Below are positions 33,853-42,291 of a stretch of DNA of 64,000 nucleotides, in pieces. Positions within the stretch are counted from its first letter, which is position 1. The number at the start of each line of letters is the position of its first letter. The translations under genes were made by a program, and so were the position numbers. Location: positions 257,810 through 321,809 of the forward strand of contig BGKB01000070.1 in assembly GCA_003116975.1 (NCBI GenBank), read 5' to 3'. The stretch comes from Aurantiochytrium sp. KH105 (Eukaryota; Sar; Bigyra; Thraustochytrida; Thraustochytriidae). Under the pieces are notes generated by a model. It made no database searches. It worked only from the letters and a program-made list of their open reading frames with translations, and was not told where the DNA came from.

Positions 33853-35037
33853 ATGAGCGACGAAGGCGCCGACGCGAAGGGCGCGACGGGCGCAGGCGCA
33901 GAAGGCGCGCTGGAGCCGCAGACGGTGGAGGTGAACGGCGTGAAGATCACGCAGTACGGCTCCGTGCGCGTGGCAGAGAGCGTCGATGCTTTGGGGAAAC
34001 GGAGCGAAGGTGACGAAGCGCCCAAGACCCACGACGATGATGCCGCAGCGCCGAAACCCGGCGAGGAAGGGTACCTGAGCGATGACGAAAAGGATGAGGA
34101 GCTCCCACCAGCGCTAAGGTTCATCGGACCTGGAGACGTTACGGACATTAGCGACCCGAACATGGAGCGATACGAGTGGATCGGAACATCGGGCCAAAAA
34201 GTGACGGTCGTCACTGGCGTTGAACACTTGACCAACCTCGAGTCTTTTTGCCTGCGAGCCAACTTTGTACGCGAAGTGTCAGGACTAGCCTCGCTCACCA
34301 ACCTTGTCTCGCTGGAACTTTACGAGAACAGACTCAACACGCTCGAAGGCGTACAGCATTTGGTCAATTTGACAAATCTCGACATTTCATACAACCGTCT
34401 TCGCGAGCTCGACCCGGCAATTCTCGCGCCTTTGACGCAACTTGAGCGTCTGCACGTCGCTGAAAACAAGCTCACCAAGATTCAAGGCCTCGAGACCCTC
34501 ACAAACCTGCGCATTCTCGACCTTGGCATGAATCGAATTCGAAAGATGGAGGGTCTTGAAACACTGACGAAACTCGAGGAATTGTGGCTGGGCAAAAACA
34601 AGATACAGAGCATTGAAGGGATTGACTCGTTGAAAAGTCTGGTGCGGATGTCGGTGCAAAGCAACCGTCTGCGGCACATTGGCGACGGGCTTTCCGGCCT
34701 TGCTTCCCTCGAGGAGCTGTACCTAAGTCACCAAGGTATCGAGGAGTTCAGCGGTCTTGATGCTCTTTCAAACCTGAACACACTCGATGTGAGCAACAAC
34801 CGTATCACCTCTATGGATGGACTTCCGGTGGAAAGCTTGCCAAAGCTTGAGGAGCTTTGGATGAGCTACAACGGGATTGCTTCCTTTGGAGAGATTGAAA
34901 AGCTGGCCCCACTCGGAAGTCAGCTGGCCACAATCTATCTCGACCACAATCCTATCGAGCGCGACTTTGAGTACCGGAAGCGTCTCGCAGCAACGCTTCC
35001 CTCTCTTGTCCAGATCGATGCCGTTCGCTTCCGATGA
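33853..35037 (+). CDS. PPP1R7: Protein phosphatase 1 regulatory subunit 7 (SDS22)
   Basis: 394 residues from the ATG at 33853 (the frame is open earlier only from a TTG). After an acidic, disordered N terminus, residues about 116-382 form a run of 22-residue SDS22-type leucine-rich repeats (LTNLVSLELYENRLNTLEG, LTNLRILDLGMNRIRKMEG, LTKLEELWLGKNKIQSIEG). It ends with the LRR cap ending NPIERDFEYRKR and LPSLVQIDAVRFR, as in PPP1R7. SDS22 binds the PP1 catalytic subunit during its biogenesis and controls its mitotic activity. Length and repeat register match the family, so this is a secure call. Confidence 0.95.
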   Translation: MSDEGADAKGATGAGAEGALEPQTVEVNGVKITQYGSVRVAESVDALGKRSEGDEAPKTHDDDAAAPKPGEEGYLSDDEKDEELPPALRFIGPGDVTDISDPNMERYEWIGTSGQKVTVVTGVEHLTNLESFCLRANFVREVSGLASLTNLVSLELYENRLNTLEGVQHLVNLTNLDISYNRLRELDPAILAPLTQLERLHVAENKLTKIQGLETLTNLRILDLGMNRIRKMEGLETLTKLEELWLGKNKIQSIEGIDSLKSLVRMSVQSNRLRHIGDGLSGLASLEELYLSHQGIEEFSGLDALSNLNTLDVSNNRITSMDGLPVESLPKLEELWMSYNGIASFGEIEKLAPLGSQLATIYLDHNPIERDFEYRKRLAATLPSLVQIDAVRFR

Positions 35038-36037
35038 TCACGCAACCACCCAATCAATACATTAGAATCTTCTTTTCTGTCACGTATGCAGTAGTATCTC
35101 TGCAACATCAGCTTGTGAACGAGCCTCTCTCTCTCTTCTCCCATAACTTCCCAGAAGCGTCTTCTTGATGAACTAACCTTTTGATCCCCCTCCCTTTCCT
35201 CCCACATGCTTCGATCGCTCAACCAGTTCCCGTTCCCGCAACGCAAAAGCGGCTGCCGCCCGTAGCCCTTTCTAGCCTCCAGCTAGGGGCCTAATTGGTG
35301 GCCGCGCGTGGGTTCCCGTCCGGTTCCGCCGCGGTTCCGAGCTCGGTGGCGCCGTCAAGCGAGCGAGGGGCGGCGGGCGGCCAGATCAACTCCACCCCGC
35401 GCGAAACCACGCGCAGGATCGGTACGTGCAGGCGGCGGCGCCCGGGCGGCGAGGGAGGGGCGCGGAGGCCGCGGCAGCCCGCGGCGAGCTCGCGCGCCGG
35501 CGGCCTCCGCTCGAGGCGAGGCAGCGATGCGGAGAGAGTCGGCGGCCCCGCTGTGATGACATGACCATGGGCGACGACCACGAGCGCAAGGTTGGGCGGT
35601 ATGACGGCGCGCGAGGACGAGGCTGCGAGCGAGCCAGCGAGCGAGCGAGCGAGCACGCGGGGTGAAGGCGAAGGCTTGAGCCCGCAATTCGCGCTGCTTT
35701 GCAGTTGTCAGACGCAGCTTTGAGGCCTGCCCATGGGTCACGGCTCTCGCAGTTGAAGGACCGCCGTTAGTCTCGGCCGGCCTCCGCGTGATGTTGTGTC
35801 ACGGCTTGAGCGTCGAGGAGAGTTCAAGCGAGATAGGGGAGAGGTGAAATGCGGAGGAGGACGAGAAGGAGAAGAGAATGATGACTGACAATGTGGAAAC
35901 GACAATTCGTGGCTGCGAATTCTGTTTTGGAACGTGCACAGGAGCTTGATTTGAAGGCGGGGCGACGAGAATCAGCAACAAGAAGAAGCACCCATCACCA
36001 GCTAGCGTTGTTGCAGTACACGTAGATTTCGGGCAAG
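35038..36037. other. Spacer between PPP1R7 and the eIF4B-like gene
   Basis: A 1 kb spacer, with the PPP1R7 3' region followed by the promoter of the next plus-strand gene. The middle (about 35300-35660) is extremely GC-rich and open in several frames, but none has a recognisable protein. GAGC tetranucleotides lie near 35633-35655. No gene is supported. Confidence 0.5.
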
Positions 36038-38932
36038 ATGAGCAAGAAGAAGGGCAAGAAGATGGGCCTTGGGGAGTTCCTTGGCAAGGACTTCAAGGGT
36101 GAGAACGATGTTCTCCCCCGTGCCCCAAGTGGCATGCCCCGCGAGGACCGCCGCGGCCGTGGCGCCCCCGGCGGCGGCTTCGGCGGTGGCTTTGGCGGCG
36201 GCTTCGGTGAAGGTGGCGGCGCTGACGGCGAATGGACGCGTGGCGGCGGCGGCGGCGGCGGTGGTGCATTCGGTGAAGGCGGCGGTGGCGGCGGCTTTGG
36301 CGATGAGCCCATGTTTTCGGCTGCCGACGAGGACACCCAGTGGCGTCGCGGCCCGGCACCCCCCACGCGTGGTGGCCCTGGTGCCGGCGGCGGCTTCGGC
36401 GGCCCTGGTGCTGGTGGATTTGGTGGCCCTGGCCCTGAGCCTGACGAGTGGCGTTCGGGTCCTCCTGCCGGTGGCATGGGTATGGACGGCCCCGCATTTT
36501 CGGCCGCGGATGCCGAAGACGAGTGGCGCCGTGGACCTCGTGCTGGCGGCCCTGCCATGACGGGCGGCGAGGCCCCGATGGCCAGCGCCGCCGACGGCGA
36601 GGACGATTGGCGCCGTACACGCATCCAACAGGCCCCTGTTCCTGAGCGCGCGGGGTCTGGCCCCGCTCCGGTCAGCGAAGCCGATAGCGTCGACCAGTGG
36701 CGTCGGAGTACCCCTCCTGCTGCCGCTCCTGCTGCTGCTGCCGGTGGCGCCGAATCTACAAGGGCGAATCCCCTGGCGGAGGACAACTGGCGCCGCGGCG
36801 GGGCCCCGCCCGTCCAGGCGAGCAGCACCCCGCAGCCTGAGGAAGACAACTGGCGTCGCGGACCGCCTCCTGCCGCCGCCACCCCGCCTCCGGCCGCCGA
36901 AGACGCGGAAGAGTCCCGTCCTCGTTTGAAGCTTAACAAGCCCAAGCGCGCCGGCGAGGAAACGACGAAGAAGGATTCCGAGGGCGAGGCCTCTGCTCCT
37001 GCACCTGAAAGCGAGACCCCTGCCGCTGAGGAGAAGGCTGAAAAGACTGAGGAAGCCGCGGTGGAAGACAAGCCGACGAGCCCGGCACCGGAAAAGCCGG
37101 CTGCGGGAGAGGCCAGCGAGGCTACCAGCGAGGCCGCCGAGGCGTCCAGTGAGACCAAGCCAAAGAAGGAAGGAGGCGACAAGTGGGACAGCATCTTCGC
37201 ATCGTCTCGCGCCAGCAAGGACACCGAGCGTCATCGCATGTTCGGCGACCGCGACCGCGACATGGAGCGCGAGCAGGAATTTTCCGCCTTCAACTCGCGT
37301 CGCGGAGCCCCTGCTGCGCCCGCAGCCTTCAATCGTGGACCTCGCGAGGGAGGTGCTGATGGCCCGTTCGCCGGTCGCAGCGGACCTGGTGGCTTTGGTG
37401 GTCCCGGTGGACCTGGTGGCGCTCCCCGCGAGCGTCCTGGATCGCACGCTTTCGGCACTTCTCGTCGCGGCCTCGACGAGGAGGGAGGCTTTGGCGGCCC
37501 ACAGGCAGGAGGACCCGGTGCGGCCGGCCCCGGTGGCTTTGGCGGTGGCATGCGCGGTCCACAGGCGGACTTCCCCATGGGCGGTCGTCGCCAGCCCGAT
37601 TACGATCGCGAGCGCGCTTCCATGGCCTTTGGAAGCAGCGGCCGTCGTGATCGGGACATGGAGCAGCAGCAGGGTGGCTTTGGTGGCCCCGGCGGCTACG
37701 GTGGTCCGGGAGGCCCCGGCGGCTACGGTGGTCCTGGAGGTCCCGGTGGCTACGGTGGCCCTGGAGGTCCTGGCGGCTACGGTGGTCCCAGCGGTCCTGG
37801 TTATGGTGGTGGTGGTAGTCGTGGCGGTGCAATGGACGACGAGCCCCCTGGCCGCCCCAAGCTGGGCGTGCGGCGTAACCGGAACCTTGCTGAGCTTGCT
37901 GAGCTTGGCAACGCTGGCACCGACTGGGCCGAGGATGGAGCTGACGAGAAGCAGGGTGCCACCAAGCCCAAGGAGCAGAAAAAGCTTACCGAAGAAGAAC
38001 TTCAGGCCCGCACCGAAGCTATGCTCAAGACGTACATGCTCATGGAGAACAAGAAGGACGCCGTGGCTGCGGTACGCGAGCTCAACAGCAAGGAGTACAT
38101 GCCCCAGGTGATTCGCAAGACGGTGCTTCGCGGCAACAAGGAGGGTGTCAAGGAGTGCAAGGTGGCTGTTTCTCTGATCACTGCTCTTGTCAAGGAGGAG
38201 ATTGCCACGTCCGCCGATGTGGCCGAGGGCCTCGAGCTTGTCTGCGCCAAGCAAAAGGAGAAGATTGACGCGGGTGACGACGTTGACAAGGATCGCCTTG
38301 CCAACACGCGCCGTATTGCCAAGTTGCTTCAGGAGAACGAAGCCTTTGGTGACGAGGATCTCGGTGAGGCACTCGTCTCTGTCGCTCTGCCCGACTTTAA
38401 GAAGAAGTCCGCTGGTGAAGAGAGCGAAGGCGACTCCGTCGATACCAAACTCATTGACGAGCTCATCTCCTCGGGAGTCATGGGCAAGGACCTCGCCGAC
38501 AAGGTGGACGTGAGCAAGGTCAGCGCAGACTTTGCCATTGTCTTTGTCGAGCGTGCGCTTGCTGCGCATCCCGAGTATGTCGAGGAGGAAACGTGCAAGT
38601 GGGCCTCGCCCACGGGCTATGGCCCGCTGCTTGGCAAGCTTCTCTATGCCGAGGAGCCATCGAGCGAGCAGCTGCAGCTTCAGATGAAGATGCTCTTTGC
38701 TGTGCAGGCTGCCTTTCACAAGGCGGGCTTCCCTCGCGCCTCAAACCAGCAGAGCCTCCTGGAAAAGGTGTTCATGCTCTTTTACAACAACGACGTTGTT
38801 CCACCGGAGGCAATCATCGAGTGGAAGGACGATCTCACTGACACGGATGGCAAGGTCACTGCGCTCGTGCAGACGGCCCAGTTCGTGGCCTGGCTCGAGG
38901 AGGATGATGACGAGGACGAGGATGAGGATTAG
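36038..38932 (+). CDS. eIF4B-like protein fused to MA3 and W2 domains
   Basis: 964 residues. The start MSKKKGKKMGLGEFLGKD resembles the KKKxKK-x-x-x-LxxFL start of eIF4B. Residues about 90-290 carry at least seven W-R-R-G/S repeats (EDEWRRG, EDNWRRG, VDQWRRS) between Gly/Pro-rich stretches. SRPRLKLNKPKRAGEE at about 290 matches the RPKLNLKPR motif of eIF4B. Then come an acidic Ala/Glu region, KWDSIFASSR, and Gly-rich GGYGGPGG repeats (about 547-597). Residues about 650-785 form an MA3 domain (LKTYMLMENKKDAVAAVREL) and about 790-964 a W2/eIF5C domain ending VTALVQTAQFVAWLEEDD. MA3 and W2 occur at the C terminus of eIF4G, where they bind eIF4A and kinases. No RRM (present in human eIF4B) and no MIF4G domain is visible. 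It is probably a translation-initiation scaffold. Confidence 0.82.
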   Translation: MSKKKGKKMGLGEFLGKDFKGENDVLPRAPSGMPREDRRGRGAPGGGFGGGFGGGFGEGGGADGEWTRGGGGGGGGAFGEGGGGGGFGDEPMFSAADEDTQWRRGPAPPTRGGPGAGGGFGGPGAGGFGGPGPEPDEWRSGPPAGGMGMDGPAFSAADAEDEWRRGPRAGGPAMTGGEAPMASAADGEDDWRRTRIQQAPVPERAGSGPAPVSEADSVDQWRRSTPPAAAPAAAAGGAESTRANPLAEDNWRRGGAPPVQASSTPQPEEDNWRRGPPPAAATPPPAAEDAEESRPRLKLNKPKRAGEETTKKDSEGEASAPAPESETPAAEEKAEKTEEAAVEDKPTSPAPEKPAAGEASEATSEAAEASSETKPKKEGGDKWDSIFASSRASKDTERHRMFGDRDRDMEREQEFSAFNSRRGAPAAPAAFNRGPREGGADGPFAGRSGPGGFGGPGGPGGAPRERPGSHAFGTSRRGLDEEGGFGGPQAGGPGAAGPGGFGGGMRGPQADFPMGGRRQPDYDRERASMAFGSSGRRDRDMEQQQGGFGGPGGYGGPGGPGGYGGPGGPGGYGGPGGPGGYGGPSGPGYGGGGSRGGAMDDEPPGRPKLGVRRNRNLAELAELGNAGTDWAEDGADEKQGATKPKEQKKLTEEELQARTEAMLKTYMLMENKKDAVAAVRELNSKEYMPQVIRKTVLRGNKEGVKECKVAVSLITALVKEEIATSADVAEGLELVCAKQKEKIDAGDDVDKDRLANTRRIAKLLQENEAFGDEDLGEALVSVALPDFKKKSAGEESEGDSVDTKLIDELISSGVMGKDLADKVDVSKVSADFAIVFVERALAAHPEYVEEETCKWASPTGYGPLLGKLLYAEEPSSEQLQLQMKMLFAVQAAFHKAGFPRASNQQSLLEKVFMLFYNNDVVPPEAIIEWKDDLTDTDGKVTALVQTAQFVAWLEEDDDEDEDED

Positions 38933-39257
38933 GCTGATGGAGCGGCGATATAAACCTTCTTTGTCTGCAGCGCATCATCGAGCGAGCAAGTCACGGCTGG
39001 CAAAGGTTCTGTTGTGTGTCTGCATAAGCGCTTGCAAGCAAAGCATCGACGTGCTGCGGAGACGCTCTCCGCTCTCTTTACGGAACATCATAGTAGAAAA
39101 AAAGAGAGAAAGTAACGGGAAAAAAATCATGAAAAATGATAAAGGCTTGCCTTTGGTGAAAGAAGAAGAGGAAAAAGGGAGCAAAATGGAAGGAGATTTC
39201 GGGAGGGGGAGGCTAACGAAAGAAAATTAAAACTCTACTTGCTTCATGGCCTCCGAA
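38933..39257. other. Convergent 3' spacer
   Basis: Probable 3' UTRs of the eIF4B-like and DeSI-fusion genes; purine-rich, with A-runs near 39117-39130. No gene visible. Confidence 0.6.
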
Positions 39258-41210
39258 TCACTGCTCCTGGAGCGAACGCCGAATAGCCTCTTCGATCATC
39301 TCTTCCTCGGTCATGTTGGAGTCGTTCCCACCTTGCTGGCCTTGGCCTTGGCCTTGGCCCTGACCTTGTTGTCGTTGTTGTTGCTGCTGCTGCTGTCCAT
39401 TTTGCCCAGGTCCGCCAAAACCTCCGCCAAAACCTGGCATCGGAAAGCCGCCGCCGCCGCCTCCACCAAACATGTTCATGTTGCCCATATTAGCCATGAC
39501 GGAGCGGGCCATTTCTGGATTTTGCATGAACGCCTGCATGCCAGGATTGTTCATCATCTCCTGAATGCGTTCCGGGTGCTCTTGCATTTCGCGCAGAGCA
39601 TGAGCCATCATTGGGTTGTTTTGGGCCATTTGTTGAAAGTGAGGCATCTGCGCCATGCTGCGCAGCATTTCTGGATTTGACATGATCGTTTGGAACATTT
39701 GATCAGCCATCGGGTTCCCACCAGCACCGGGGCCAACGCCACCGCCGCCGCTGCTGCCGCCACCATTTCCAAAAAGGCCTCCTCCAAAGGGCATACCGCC
39801 GCCAAAATTGCCCGCAGAAAACGGTTGCTGTTGTTGCTGCTGTTGTTGCTGCTGTTGCTGCTGTTGCTGCTGCGAAGTGGAGCCTTCTGCGAGAATGGCC
39901 GAGAGCTTTTCGTTACCGTCAAGAACCTTTTGCCAAGCTTCCGGGGTTGCCTCGAGGACAAGAAGTTGCTCGCCAGAGTCGTCGTCGACAGCTTCTTTGA
40001 ACCCGAGCGCCAAAAGACAGTCAAGTGCTCCGTCCGGAGCGAGGCGCTTCGCCAGTACCTTGTTTTCACGCTTGATCTTCCGGAACTTGGGCTCGAGCGG
40101 GAAATCGATGAGGTTTTGGACAATCTTTTGCAGCGTTTTAAGGGCCGCCTGTCGCTCTTTTGCTGGCGCTTTCGCGAGGGTCTCCAGGCCTTTCTCCAGA
40201 GGATCCTTTGGGGCTGTGTCGGATGACGAAGAAGCACCAGACGCTTTTAAGGCTTCTGTTTTCTTGCGTCCCGAGCCGGGCTTTGGCACCATATGCACAA
40301 CGTCTTCTTGGTTTACACCGTACGCCGCGAGCGTTTTGGCGTCATCTTTGAGAAATTGACCCTTGTAAATGAGTCGTTGGTCCTCGGCTGCGTAGTCGGA
40401 GACCCGAGCAAGGGCGCGTTTCAGCTCTGCCACGCTTGCGTCCATGGACTTGATCTTGGGCTTGACGATTTCTTCCTGCGTGGACATCTTCACGCGCAAC
40501 TCGATACCTTCTGTCGCGGCCGCAGACGCTTCCTCTTCCTCTTTGGCTGGATCAAGGGCTAGCGACGAGGATGTGGCACTAGCAGCAGCAGCAGCAGCAG
40601 GAGCAGAAGTGCCAGTGGAAGCGGCGTTTGCTGGTTCCGGGTTGGAGACCGGCGCAGCGGCTGGCGTCCTTGCATCAGCCTCCGTATCCATCGGTGTAGC
40701 GCGCATATTAGACGGCGCTGTGGTCGGCTGGTTGAAGGGGATCATGTGATCCTGCATTTGCTGCTGCATTCCTTGCATCATGGGGGCGATCATTTGGCCC
40801 AGCGGGGTATCGAGCACACGGCTCGGAAGCTCGAGAATATGCGATGGGATGCCATTGTTGTCTCCAAGGAGAAACCTCACTACCGTGTTGGAGAAGTTGT
40901 TGCAGTTGTTGTGAAAGAGGTCGTATTTTTCCGGTGTGTAGTCTGGCGAAGCGCTCTCGAGGAACTCGTGCAGCTCCGCCTGCGTCTTGGTCGTCGTTCC
41001 GAGAGTGATTTTTTCCACAGGCGCAAGTCCGAAGCTCTGTACTACGGCGTCATGGTCCATCCGCTGGATACCTCCACCGTAAAAGTACTCCTGGCCGTAC
41101 ACGAGCACGCCCGTGTGGTACACCGCGTCCACGTGGAAGCCCAGCACGGACTGCGACATGGTGCGAGCGAGGCCGCGGCTCAAGTCGTACACGTGCAGGT
41201 TCACCTCCAT
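39258..41210 (-). CDS. PPPDE/DeSI isopeptidase fused to UBL, PUB, STI1 and UIM modules
   Basis: 650 residues. Residues 1-150 are a PPPDE (DeSI-1) peptidase domain: VYDLSRG, catalytic His32 in VYHTGV, YGGGI, and catalytic Cys103 in FHNNCNNFSN. DeSI enzymes remove SUMO or ubiquitin from proteins. Residues about 236-310 form a ubiquitin-like domain (MDASVAELKRAL, DQRLIYKGQFLKDDAKTL). Residues about 338-440 form a PUB domain (LQKIVQNLIDFPLEPKFRKI, GALDCLLALGFKEA), which in other proteins binds the p97/Cdc48 tail. After poly-Gln and Gly-rich segments come STI1-like repeats as in ubiquilins (NPEMLRSMAQMPHFQQM, NNPGMQAFMQNPEM). The C terminus is a ubiquitin-interacting motif (EEEMIEEAIRRSLQEQ). This suggests a self-contained deconjugase/shuttle factor linking SUMO or ubiquitin clients to p97 and the proteasome. 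The role is inferred; the domains are clear. Confidence 0.88.
   Translation of the reverse strand: MEVNLHVYDLSRGLARTMSQSVLGFHVDAVYHTGVLVYGQEYFYGGGIQRMDHDAVVQSFGLAPVEKITLGTTTKTQAELHEFLESASPDYTPEKYDLFHNNCNNFSNTVVRFLLGDNNGIPSHILELPSRVLDTPLGQMIAPMMQGMQQQMQDHMIPFNQPTTAPSNMRATPMDTEADARTPAAAPVSNPEPANAASTGTSAPAAAAAASATSSSLALDPAKEEEEASAAATEGIELRVKMSTQEEIVKPKIKSMDASVAELKRALARVSDYAAEDQRLIYKGQFLKDDAKTLAAYGVNQEDVVHMVPKPGSGRKKTEALKASGASSSSDTAPKDPLEKGLETLAKAPAKERQAALKTLQKIVQNLIDFPLEPKFRKIKRENKVLAKRLAPDGALDCLLALGFKEAVDDDSGEQLLVLEATPEAWQKVLDGNEKLSAILAEGSTSQQQQQQQQQQQQQQQQPFSAGNFGGGMPFGGGLFGNGGGSSGGGGVGPGAGGNPMADQMFQTIMSNPEMLRSMAQMPHFQQMAQNNPMMAHALREMQEHPERIQEMMNNPGMQAFMQNPEMARSVMANMGNMNMFGGGGGGGFPMPGFGGGFGGPGQNGQQQQQQQRQQGQGQGQGQGQQGGNDSNMTEEEMIEEAIRRSLQEQ
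39829..39873. repeat. Poly-glutamine-encoding CAG/CAA tract in the DeSI fusion
   Basis: Alternating TGC and TGT/TTG triplets on the plus strand encode about 14 consecutive glutamines between the PUB and STI1 regions on the minus strand. Mixed CAG/CAA codons make it more stable than a pure CAG run. Confidence 0.85.
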
Positions 41211-42291
41211 CTTGGGCCCCCGTTTCTATCCTCACTCGTTCCCGTCCCTGCGGCGCGGCACAGCGCAGACTGTTTTACGCGCGCGCCCTATCAGCCCTGC
41301 TCCTAGCGCGCACTGTCGTCGCACGTCGTCGAGAGTCGTCGATTGAAGTCTGGAATCCTTCTTTTTTTTCTCTCAAGTTTCTTTCTTTCTCGTCACGTTG
41401 TTCTATTCTGTTCCGGAAGTTCATTGTTCTTTTTCGAGTTCCGACTCATAAATAGGCGAGCAGCTGGGTTGGGGTGAGAGCGCTTGCTCGCGCTCGCTCA
41501 ATAAGGAAAAGGAACAGTTTCATCATCTGTGGCGAGGCACGAATGGTTTTGTTTGTTTGTCTCTTTGTCTGTCTACCTGTCTGCCAGTGTGTTTCTTTTT
41601 TTTTCTTCTTCTTCCCCGAGGTGAGGCAAACCTGAGCTTTCACATTACCCAGCTTGATCAAATCGGAGAACCATATCTTTGGCCTTGCAACAGGCATGGC
41701 GAAGATGGAGAAAACTTTTCTTGGCAAAGGTTTGCGCTGCGGAGTATAGAAAAGGAAAAATTAGGAAGAAAAGAATGTACAATTTTGTCCCTGAAGCGAC
41801 CAGCGAGAATTTCTTATTTGCGCAGTGTGGTAAGGGTTGACATCGTAAAAATATGCGCACATACATCCTGGCAGGGAATTCCAAATCGTCAACCATCGGA
41901 CGCTCGCGTTGAACGTACTGCCTGCGGCGTGGGCGTGGACCAAGCAACTCAGCCTCGGCGCATTTACAATGCCACGGGTACTCAGAAGCGCGGACATTGC
42001 GACAATGCAATCGCTTTTGTTTGCGCCGGGCGCCGGTGATGTCAGCGCGGGCATTGCCGCTTACATCCTTTCGCTGCCGCGCCCGATGCACGATCATTTC
42101 GTCTCCATCATGACATCCAGTATAGCTTGGATGCGCAACTGATTGGGGCTCTGGGCTGCAGCGGCCGCGCAGACTATAAAAAGCATTGCAGCCCTACTAG
42201 AGCGCGTTCAGACGGAGCGCCTAATTGACAATATCGACGTGTGCCGTAGAGGCAGGCGTCATCCTGGCCCTTTGAGATGATCAAGGTAAAG
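41211..42291. other. Spacer upstream of the DeSI-fusion gene
   Basis: About 1.1 kb between two minus-strand genes. It holds T/C-rich tracts (about 41360-41395 and 41580-41620) and a TATA-like CTATAAAAAG at about 42174-42183 that points right, into the 3' end of the next gene, so its relevance is doubtful. No coding frame here resembles a known protein. Confidence 0.5.

Noticed and set aside
35291-35741. Several open frames in the GC-rich spacer before the eIF4B-like gene
   Set aside because: Open on both strands because of composition; no recognisable protein and poor start contexts.
36002-38719. A 905-codon open frame antisense to the eIF4B-like gene
   Set aside because: It mirrors Gly/Pro/Ala codons of the real gene; the product is Thr/Ala/Arg low-complexity with no domain, and the sense strand has clear MA3/W2 homology.
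42174-42183. TATA-like CTATAAAAAG
   Set aside because: It points towards the 3' end of a gene on the opposite strand, with no plus-strand gene behind it for 5 kb.
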